This document shows positions 7,076 to 12,859 of a DNA stretch of 19,395 nucleotides, one piece after another. Every line of letters starts with the position of its first letter. Position 1 is the stretch's first letter. A program made the position numbers and the translations under genes. The stretch is from Verrucomicrobiales bacterium (lineage in GTDB: Bacteria > Verrucomicrobiota > Verrucomicrobiae > Limisphaerales > UBA1100). The stretch lies in the NCBI GenBank assembly GCA_002721895.1, contig PBLV01000052.1, forward strand, positions 1-19,395, in the 5' to 3' direction. The notes below the pieces were generated by a model. The model did no database searches, was not told the origin of the DNA, and saw only the letters and a program-made list of their open reading frames with translations.

Positions 7076-8125
7076 GTGGATCAGCCAGCTCAATTCAGGC
7101 AATTCCTCGACAGCCCTCAACCCGTGCTGGCATTGGCCCCCATGCAGGACGTCACAGATCTTCCCTTCTGGGAACTCATGTCGCGGCACGGCGGACCAGA
7201 CCTCTATTTCACCGAGTACTTTCGCGTCCATGCCGAATCGCATCTGGAAAAACCCATCCTGCGTTCACTCGATGAAAACCCCACCGGCCGGCCCGCCGTT
7301 GCGCAGATGATCGGCAACCATATTCCCTCCCTCATTCGATCTGCCCGTCAACTCCAGCAACATCCCGTCGCAGCCATTGACCTGAACCTTGGCTGCCCCG
7401 CCCCGATCGTTTATAAAAAATGCGCCGGGGGCGGCCTGCTCCGCGAACCCGCGCGCATCGATGCCATCCTCGGTGCCCTCCGTGAGGCCATTGAGATTCC
7501 TTTTACCGTCAAAACCCGCATCGGCTTCGACACTCCGGAAATCTTCGACCAGCTCCTCACCATTTTCGCCCGCCACTCGCTCGACCTTCTGACCGTCCAC
7601 GGCCGTACCGTAAAGGAAGGCTATCGAAGCGCCGTACACTACGACCTCATTCGGCTTGCGGCCGACACCCTGCCCTGCCCCGTCCTCGCTAATGGCAACA
7701 TCTACTCCGCCGCCAAGGCCGAAAGTGTCCTGACCGAGACCAACGCGGCCGGTCTCATGATAGGCCGGGGCGCCATCCGCAACCCATGGCTGTTCCAACA
7801 AATTCGCCGGCATCTGGGCGGACAGACCCAAGCCCTTCCTAGTGGCCGTGACGTGCTTGCATACCTCCGTGATCTCTACCATACCGTTCGGCCTCCTGGA
7901 CTGTCTGAAAAATCACACGTTCAAAAGATGAAAAAATACATGAACTACATCGGCTTGGGCATCGAGTCCACCGGCGATTTTCTCCATCGTATTCGCCGTG
8001 CCCAGACCGAGGCCGATTTTTTTGGAATCTGCGAGGACCATCTCCAACACGACCAGCCCATGCCCTTATACCCCATGGATCTGGACCTGAAATCAACAGA
8101 CCTTCTCGCCGGCCAGCACCGATAG
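7076..8125 (+). CDS. dus: tRNA-dihydrouridine synthase (Dus family), 349 aa
   Basis: Dus enzymes reduce specific uridines in the D loop of tRNA to dihydrouridine, using FMN and NAD(P)H. The TIM barrel starts with PVLALAPMQDVTD (first strand, FMN site) and continues with VAQMIG, DLNLGCPAPIVYKKCAGGGLL, VKTRIGFD, LTVHGRTVKEGY, VLANGNIYS and LMIGRGAIRNPWLF. The Cys in KKCAGGG sits where the catalytic acid lies in the family. The C-terminal helical domain that grips tRNA follows (YLRDLYHTV, MKKYMNYIGLG). The start is uncertain: the frame is open upstream through the antisense tRNA-Gln, so I chose the GTG at 7076, just past that gene. GTG 7025 is the alternative, and neither has a Shine-Dalgarno. 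The stop is 4 bp from the convergent ispH stop. Dus subclass not assigned. Confidence 0.92.
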   Translation: MDQPAQFRQFLDSPQPVLALAPMQDVTDLPFWELMSRHGGPDLYFTEYFRVHAESHLEKPILRSLDENPTGRPAVAQMIGNHIPSLIRSARQLQQHPVAAIDLNLGCPAPIVYKKCAGGGLLREPARIDAILGALREAIEIPFTVKTRIGFDTPEIFDQLLTIFARHSLDLLTVHGRTVKEGYRSAVHYDLIRLAADTLPCPVLANGNIYSAAKAESVLTETNAAGLMIGRGAIRNPWLFQQIRRHLGGQTQALPSGRDVLAYLRDLYHTVRPPGLSEKSHVQKMKKYMNYIGLGIESTGDFLHRIRRAQTEADFFGICEDHLQHDQPMPLYPMDLDLKSTDLLAGQHR

Positions 8126-8129
8126 GATT

Positions 8130-8987
8130 TCAGGCAGCCTTCGCCGAATGCTGGACGGCCAATTCCCGAAGCCGCGCCTCCACCGCATCAATCATCTCAT
8201 CCGGAGTTGACGTCCCCGCTGTCAAGCCCACCACTCCAGCGCCCGATAGCCACGCGGAATCCACGTCGCCGGCATCACGCACGTGATGCACCCTTTCACA
8301 ATCCCGTCCACAGGTGCGCACCAGTTCAGCTGTATTGTTACTGTTCGCTCCACCCACCACTATGACCACGTCCGAACGCCGCGCCAATTCCACCGCCGCC
8401 GATTGCCGCTGCTTGGTGGGCCGGCAAACGGTATCCACAAACCGCACCTCGGAATCCGGAAATCGCTCCTGTAACAATTGCACCAGCTGCCGCACGCGGG
8501 CGATTGGCTGCGTCGTCTGGGCCGCTATCCCAAAGCGCATTCGTTTCTTCAACGCCATTACATCCGCCTCGTTCAAGACGATGTCATGTTCACCCAGGTC
8601 TTCCGTCAATCCACGCACTTCCACATGCCCGCGCCGACCGACAATCACTGGATGCCATCCCTCCTTCACGAGCCCACGCACAGCCTCGTGTGCGTAATGC
8701 ACCAGCGGACAGGTAGCATCCCGCAGAGCAAGCCCCGCAGATTGCGCGCGGGCTCTTGCCCTGTCTGAAGCTCCATGGGCGGTGATCATCGCCGCGCGGG
8801 TTTTGGCCTGAACCGGTTCGCTCACAAAGCGCACTCCACGCCCAGCCAAGTCGTCCAGCACCGTCTCATTGTGCACCAGTTCACCCAACACAGTCAGCGG
8901 CTGGGCGGACACTTCCCGCCGCGCCAGAGCAATGGCATCGCGAACACCAAAGCACATGCCCAAATGTTCCGCCCTGATAATTTTCAT
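8130..8987 (-). CDS. ispH: 4-hydroxy-3-methylbut-2-enyl diphosphate reductase IspH (LytB), 285 aa
   Basis: IspH performs the last step of the non-mevalonate (MEP) pathway, reducing HMBPP to IPP and DMAPP with a [4Fe-4S] cluster in the cytosol. The three cluster cysteines are present: Cys12 in AEHLGMCFGVRDA, Cys93 in DATCPLVHYAH and Cys188 in VDTVCRPTKQRQ. Other family signatures are GELVHN, ITAHGAS, VGRRGHVEVRG, AAQTT, VVIVVGGANSNNT and VGLTAGTSTPDEMI. The length is slightly below the usual 300-320. I place the start at the ATG at 8987, because GGGAG stands 7 nt upstream and the N-terminus MKIIRAEHLGMC fits the family. An upstream ATG at 9098 would add 37 residues unlike the family. It lies 79 bp after the winged-helix regulator gene on the same strand, with a candidate regulator site in between. 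Confidence 0.96.
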   Translation of the reverse strand: MKIIRAEHLGMCFGVRDAIALARREVSAQPLTVLGELVHNETVLDDLAGRGVRFVSEPVQAKTRAAMITAHGASDRARARAQSAGLALRDATCPLVHYAHEAVRGLVKEGWHPVIVGRRGHVEVRGLTEDLGEHDIVLNEADVMALKKRMRFGIAAQTTQPIARVRQLVQLLQERFPDSEVRFVDTVCRPTKQRQSAAVELARRSDVVIVVGGANSNNTAELVRTCGRDCERVHHVRDAGDVDSAWLSGAGVVGLTAGTSTPDEMIDAVEARLRELAVQHSAKAA

Positions 8988-9021
8988 GTTGATCTCCCGG
9001 TTATTGGCCCGATGTGAATAA

Positions 9022-9038
9022 GCTTTGCGGTACAAAGT
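9022..9038. promoter_or_regulatory. Degenerate second operator copy upstream of ispH
   Basis: GCTTTGCGGTACAAAGT matches the perfect palindrome at 10101-10117 in 13 of 17 positions. The right half TACAAAGT is identical and the left half is degraded. It is 34 bp before the ispH ATG and downstream of a predicted promoter, a place where a bound regulator could block transcription. Confidence 0.5.
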
Positions 9039-9066
9039 AATGGGCTCAATGGCTGGCTGAATCGGG

Positions 9067-9381
9067 TCATTTATATTTTTCCCTGGCTTGCTGGACAATT
9101 TTCTCTAGCAATCCAACGTATTTGCCAAAAGCTTTCCGGCCTTCCGCTGTCAACCCGCACGTCGTGTGTGGCCGGTTGTTATGGTAGCTCTTGGACACCA
9201 CCACATATCCCGCCTGTTGCAGCGTCCGGATGTGGGTGGTCAGGTTGCCGTCTGTCATGTCCAAGGTATCGCGCAACTCAATAAAGGAAAGCTCCGCCGA
9301 GACGGCGAGCATGGACATGATGCCCATGCGCCCTCTTTCGTGGATCACCCGGTCGATTTGCTGAAACGGTTTCGCGTTCAC
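9067..9381 (-). CDS. Winged-helix transcriptional regulator (MarR/PadR-like, PF13601-type), 104 aa
   Basis: A single-domain DNA-binding protein that should act as a dimer. After an N-terminal helix (QQIDRVIHERGRMGIMSMLA), the helix-turn-helix covers SFIELRDTLDMTDGNLTTHIR, in which the second helix (GNLTTHIRTLQQAG) is the likely recognition helix. The wing is YVVVSKSYHNNRPHTTCGLT, followed by AEGRKAFGKYVGLLEKIVQQ as a dimerisation helix. There is no ligand domain. The start ATG overlaps the stop of the six-TM membrane protein by 4 nt (ATGA), which indicates translational coupling. Small regulators of this type are commonly encoded next to a membrane protein and regulate their own operon. The palindrome at 10101-10117 is the natural operator candidate. 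Confidence 0.9.
   Translation of the reverse strand: MNAKPFQQIDRVIHERGRMGIMSMLAVSAELSFIELRDTLDMTDGNLTTHIRTLQQAGYVVVSKSYHNNRPHTTCGLTAEGRKAFGKYVGLLEKIVQQAREKYK
9070..9098 (-). promoter_or_regulatory. Predicted promoter for ispH inside the 3' end of the regulator gene
   Basis: On the minus strand TTGTCC (9093-9098), a 17-nt spacer and TATAAA (9070-9075, 5/6 match). Transcription would start near 9063, giving ispH a leader of about 75 nt that contains the degenerate operator copy at 9022-9038. Confidence 0.45.
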
Positions 9382-10094
9382 TTTCCATCCGGATCCTCTT
9401 CAGGGGTTTCCTCCGCTTCCGTCTTTTCCTCGGTAAAATACAGATAGATGCCATAGCCCAAATGTGACCCGCCAAACAATGCCCCCATCAACAAATTGCC
9501 AACGCGGTCAGGCGTGGGGACGCCGCCCGGCCAAGCCGGCATCTTGTCCACCAAAATCGGAATATTCAGCGCGATATACAGGGACATTCCTGCGAGAATC
9601 AGTAGCCATCCAAAGAGCTTGATCCCCCGCTTCATGAAAAATCCGACCGCGTGCATCGCCCCGCCAAAGCACATTAACCAAAGCGCAATAAGGCGGGTAA
9701 TGGGATGAGTAGGGTCGCTGTTATAAAGGGGATTGTTTAGTGTGCTAGACCAAAAGATTTCCGCCAGCCCCAGAAACACGCCCACGCAAAGCAACGGCGC
9801 AGCCGACTGGCAAACCCGGCGAGTGGGAGGCGACCAGAAAGGCTCCTCATCCCCAATGGCCTGCCGTCGGGCGAGCGTGAAGGCCCCAGCCATGGTCACC
9901 AGACCAACGGTCAGCCAATACATGGCAAACTTGTCGAGTTGCCACAGCTTGTACCATTCGCCCACCGAGGCGGCTATGAGCCCCATCACTCCCACGTAGA
10001 TCATGATCGGCGCCAAGGCACGCCGATACACCGTGCTCCGCTCCATTAGTGTGCGGATTACCTTGAGATTCTCCTCGGCCCAGCCCGGACTCAC
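9378..10094 (-). CDS. Six-TM membrane protein paired with the winged-helix regulator, 238 aa
   Basis: After an amphipathic N-terminal helix (ENLKVIRTLMERSTVYRRA) come about six membrane segments, near residues 28-46, 57-76, 95-112, 132-151, 156-178 and 197-216. The C-terminal tail is acidic (EEKTEAEETPEEDPDGK). Integral membrane proteins with this MERxxxYR helix next to a small winged-helix regulator are familiar from many bacterial phyla, but their function is not known to me. I chose the GTG at 10094 because it retains the conserved-looking N-terminal helix. The next ATG, at 10046, would cut that helix. No Shine-Dalgarno precedes the GTG, and the predicted promoter is so close that the mRNA may be leaderless. 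The stop overlaps the regulator start by 4 nt. Confidence 0.8.
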   Translation of the reverse strand: MSPGWAEENLKVIRTLMERSTVYRRALAPIMIYVGVMGLIAASVGEWYKLWQLDKFAMYWLTVGLVTMAGAFTLARRQAIGDEEPFWSPPTRRVCQSAAPLLCVGVFLGLAEIFWSSTLNNPLYNSDPTHPITRLIALWLMCFGGAMHAVGFFMKRGIKLFGWLLILAGMSLYIALNIPILVDKMPAWPGGVPTPDRVGNLLMGALFGGSHLGYGIYLYFTEEKTEAEETPEEDPDGK

Positions 10095-10100
10095 AAGGCC

Positions 10101-10117
10101 ACTTTGTAATACAAAGT
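10101..10117. promoter_or_regulatory. Perfect 17-bp palindrome, likely operator of the winged-helix regulator
   Basis: ACTTTGTA-A-TACAAAGT is an 8-1-8 perfect inverted repeat, of the size expected for a dimeric winged-helix protein. It overlaps the predicted -10 region and lies 6 bp before the GTG of the membrane protein that is co-encoded with the regulator, so binding should repress the operon. Confidence 0.75.
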
Positions 10118-10129
10118 TAATTGTGTCAA
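10103..10129 (-). promoter_or_regulatory. Predicted promoter of the membrane protein/regulator operon
   Basis: A perfect -35 box TTGACA is on the minus strand (10124-10129). The -10 is less clear: TACAAA (10103-10108) gives a short 15-nt spacer. Alternatively TTGCCT (10129-10134) pairs with TATTAC (10106-10111) over 17 nt. Either way the -10 lies inside the palindrome and transcription starts within a few bases of the GTG at 10094. Confidence 0.5.
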
Positions 10130-10190
10130 GGCAATGATGGCAGGCTATTTTTTAACACAGGGAAGCAATCAAGGTGAATAACCCAGCTCT

Positions 10191-11429
10191 TTAAAGCATC
10201 TCGGCGGCAACCTTCATGAGCACCTCCTCGATGGTGCTTTCGCCGCTTGTTACGCGGCGCAAACCGCCGTCCCACAGAGTTTGCATGCCGCCATTGACAG
10301 CTGCTTGCTGAATCTCACGGGTAGGACGTTTGTTCATCACGGGTTCACGAACGTTTTCATCCACCGCCATCAATTCCGTGACCATGCCGCGACCATCAAA
10401 GCCTGTGTTGTGGCAGCTTTCACAGCCCCATCCGCAATGGAACAGTTGACTGGCCAGAGCCTGTTCCACGAAGTCATCGGACTCATGCTGCCGAAGATGG
10501 TGCAGGGCGTAGTCATCCGGGGTATAGGCGGACACACATTGGGTGCAGTTCATGCGCACGAGGCGAACACCGAGGATACCGATGACACTGGAGGCCAGTA
10601 GGAATGGCTCGATATCCATGTTGATGAGCCGAGCGAAGACACCGGAGGTAGTGCCACTGTGGATGGTGCTCAGCACGAGGTGCCCGGTCATGCCGGCGGT
10701 CACCGCTATGGTGGCGGTGTCCACATCGCGAATCTCACCAATCATGATTACCTCGGGGTCCTGCCGCATGAGCGAACGAAGGGCAGCGACATAGGTGAAA
10801 TCCTGTGGTGGGTTGAGCTGGGCCTGGTTCACCCACATGAGGTTCTGCTCTACGGGATCCTCCACCGAAGCGATGGCAACCGTGTTCTGGTGTTTCTCAA
10901 GCAGGAAGCCGATGGAGGCGTAAATGGCGGTGGTTTTGCCTGAGCCCGTGGGGCCAGTCAGGAGAATCAAGCCGGTGGGCTTGTTCAATACCCGAGTGTA
11001 GCGTTCCAGTGTTTCCTCATCAAAACCCAGGCTGTTGATGTCATAGGTGCGCGCTTGGGGATTGAAAACCCGGATAACAATCTTTTCACCCTTGACCGTG
11101 GGGAAAATGGAAACACGCAGTTGAACGCCATCGAACTCCGGCGGAGCGGCCTTGCCGTCCTGGGGCACATCCTTCAGGTGACTGGCAAGATTGGCCATCA
11201 CCTTGATGCGGCCGCAGATTTGCGGGTGGTATTCCATGGGAATATACACCAACTCCTGCAATATGCCACTGACCCGGACACGCACACCCAGCACGTCATC
11301 CCAAGGCTCGATGTGTATGTCACTGGCACCCGCATCGAGCGAGTCTTGGACGATGTGATTGACCAGCAGATGAATCTCCACCGGGTTGCTGCCGGTGGCA
11401 CTTTCCAAATATGCTTGGGTTGCGCTCAA
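10191..11429 (-). CDS. GspE/PulE/PilB-type secretion ATPase lacking the usual N-terminal domain, 412 aa
   Basis: This hexameric ATPase family powers type II secretion and type IV pilus assembly from the cytoplasmic face. Seen here: the N2-type domain (ASDIHIEPWDDVLGVRVRVSG), Walker A GPTGSGKT (159-166), Asp box SVEDPVE (about 189-194), Walker B IMIGEIRD (228-235), His box GHLVLSTIHSG (249-259) and the Zn tetracysteine pair CTQC (295-298) and CESC (336-339). Family members usually have 550-600 residues with an N-terminal MshEN domain; that domain is absent. An in-frame stop at 11475-11477 limits the frame, and the only start is the TTG at 11429, without a Shine-Dalgarno. The gene may therefore be a short paralogue, a 5'-truncated remnant, or start at another codon. 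No other secretion or pilus gene is in the window. Confidence 0.85.
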   Translation of the reverse strand: MSATQAYLESATGSNPVEIHLLVNHIVQDSLDAGASDIHIEPWDDVLGVRVRVSGILQELVYIPMEYHPQICGRIKVMANLASHLKDVPQDGKAAPPEFDGVQLRVSIFPTVKGEKIVIRVFNPQARTYDINSLGFDEETLERYTRVLNKPTGLILLTGPTGSGKTTAIYASIGFLLEKHQNTVAIASVEDPVEQNLMWVNQAQLNPPQDFTYVAALRSLMRQDPEVIMIGEIRDVDTATIAVTAGMTGHLVLSTIHSGTTSGVFARLINMDIEPFLLASSVIGILGVRLVRMNCTQCVSAYTPDDYALHHLRQHESDDFVEQALASQLFHCGWGCESCHNTGFDGRGMVTELMAVDENVREPVMNKRPTREIQQAAVNGGMQTLWDGGLRRVTSGESTIEEVLMKVAAEML

Positions 11430-11499
11430 GGTATTAAACGGACGGCGACATTTACCGGCAAACTCGTGCCGGTGTCACCAACAAACTCCACCGCGCACG

Positions 11500-12789
11500 T
11501 CAGCGTAGCTTCAATGCGGTGAGCATGTTGTCTCCATCGCGTTTGCCGTCCTTCACGTAGAGGATGCCGTTGGAATAAACCGGATGATTCCAGGACGTTT
11601 GGCTGGCCTTGATCTGCCCCAGTTCGCTGTAGCCCTTCGGCGACGCGGCCAGCAGCCAAAGGTTGCCATTGGAGCCATGCACCAATAGTTGCTTCCCATT
11701 CGCGATAACCGACACGTAATCGGGAAACACGCTCTTCTTCTCCCAAACCACCTTGCCGGTCTTGTGGTTGATGCAGACAAAATCCGAGTTTTTACCGCGC
11801 GTTGTCCCCAAGCCATAAAGGTGCCCCTCAATCAACACGGGCGATGTGATGTTGGTGCGTACATCCTTGTTACGCCACAACTCCTCAGCCACCTGTCCAT
11901 CCCCCGACTTGCGAATGCGCACCTGAAATGTCCCGAACGTATGGCTAGCCACCGTCACCGTGTCACCGTTGATAATGGGCGTCACGATGTTGCGCGCCGC
12001 GCCGGACACCGCCGGCACACTCCAAAGCTGCTTGCCATCGCTCGACCGGTATCCCGCCAAGTTCGCGGCCGTCAACATGACCACCTGTTGCTCCCCGCCC
12101 AGCTTGGCCAACATCAAACCCGCGTAAGCCGCATAATCACTGCCACTCTTCCAAACCATCTTGCCCGTACGCTTGTTGAGGCAGACGATACTGGCGCCAT
12201 TGTGACCACCGGCGGGTGCGTAGATATGCTTCTCGTCAGTCACTGGCGGCCCGTTGTTCCCATGACGGCTCGCGGCCGTGCCGCCACTGCCCGGCGCATT
12301 GCCGCCAAACCACTTCGCGCCAAAGTCCTTGGGATAACTCACGCTCCATTGAAGTTCGCCATCCTTCAGGGTCAGGCAAGCCAAGGTGCCCGTCACCCCT
12401 TGAACAAACACCAGATCACCATCAATCTGCGGGGCCACCCGCGGGCCCGGACCATAAATGTTTCGATACTGCCAAGACTCGGCATAAGGTGTCTGCCAAA
12501 TTGGTTTTCCCGTGGCGGCATTCAACAGGACCGCTGTCTCCATCAATTTGCCCCCCACCTCAGTCTCGTGAAGCATCAACAACTTGCCATCGGCCAGCAC
12601 CAATCCGCCCTGCCCCTTGCCCACCGGAACCTTCCAAGCCACGGCACCTTTCTTCAATCCCTCCAGCGGTGCCTCCCCGGCAATCAGGCCGTCACGATTC
12701 AAGCCGCGCCACTGCGGCCAATCGCCCGCTTGGACAAACGAAAAAGCAAAAACAAAAAACGACAGGGAAAGAATACGAAGTGGTTTCAT
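11500..12789 (-). CDS. Exported PQQ-type beta-propeller repeat protein (BamB-like fold), 429 aa
   Basis: A signal peptide of about 21 residues (MKPLRILSLSFFVFAFSFVQ, then AG) precedes DWPQWRGLNRDGL, a signature of exported PQQ-like propellers in Planctomycetes and Verrucomicrobia. Blades repeat the pattern 'Leu-(Asn/Lys)-x-(Ala/Lys)-(Thr/Asp)-Gly-x-x-x-Trp', seen in LLNAATGKPIWQT, CLTLKDGELQWSV, CLNKRTGKMVWKS, YRSSDGKQLWSV and CINHKTGKVVWEK. There are no heme-binding motifs, so this is not a quinoprotein dehydrogenase with cytochrome domain. Binding of PQQ itself is not shown, and many such proteins are scaffolds. There is no Shine-Dalgarno; a 21-bp inverted repeat directly abuts the ATG. It lies 70 bp downstream of the large TIG-repeat gene on the same strand and 70 bp upstream of the GspE gene. 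Confidence 0.92.
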   Translation of the reverse strand: MKPLRILSLSFFVFAFSFVQAGDWPQWRGLNRDGLIAGEAPLEGLKKGAVAWKVPVGKGQGGLVLADGKLLMLHETEVGGKLMETAVLLNAATGKPIWQTPYAESWQYRNIYGPGPRVAPQIDGDLVFVQGVTGTLACLTLKDGELQWSVSYPKDFGAKWFGGNAPGSGGTAASRHGNNGPPVTDEKHIYAPAGGHNGASIVCLNKRTGKMVWKSGSDYAAYAGLMLAKLGGEQQVVMLTAANLAGYRSSDGKQLWSVPAVSGAARNIVTPIINGDTVTVASHTFGTFQVRIRKSGDGQVAEELWRNKDVRTNITSPVLIEGHLYGLGTTRGKNSDFVCINHKTGKVVWEKKSVFPDYVSVIANGKQLLVHGSNGNLWLLAASPKGYSELGQIKASQTSWNHPVYSNGILYVKDGKRDGDNMLTALKLR

Positions 12790-12810
12790 GCCGCCCGATT
12801 ATTCGGCGGC
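12790..12810 (-). repeat. Hairpin directly abutting the PQQ-propeller start codon
   Basis: GCCGCC (12790-12795) pairs with GGCGGC (12805-12810). After one mismatch two further pairs can form around a TTA loop. On the coding strand the stem ends exactly at the ATG, where a ribosome-binding site should be. No T-tract follows, so it is not a standard terminator. Next to it the 9-bp word CGGCAACCC occurs twice (12807-12815 and 12821-12829). Confidence 0.65.
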
Positions 12811-12859
12811 AACCCATCCACGGCAACCCTTTTTGCAAGATTACAGCGTTGGAAACAGC

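Noticed and set aside
3650..8125. Helicase plus neighbours as a defence island
   Set aside because: The SNF2 gene is followed by tRNA-Gln, dus and ispH, all housekeeping. No nuclease, methylase, toxin or phage-related gene is present.
8988..9098. 37-residue N-terminal extension of IspH from the ATG at 9098
   Set aside because: The family begins at MKIIRAEHLGMC. A good GGGAG stands before the ATG at 8987, and the extension contains the degenerate operator copy.
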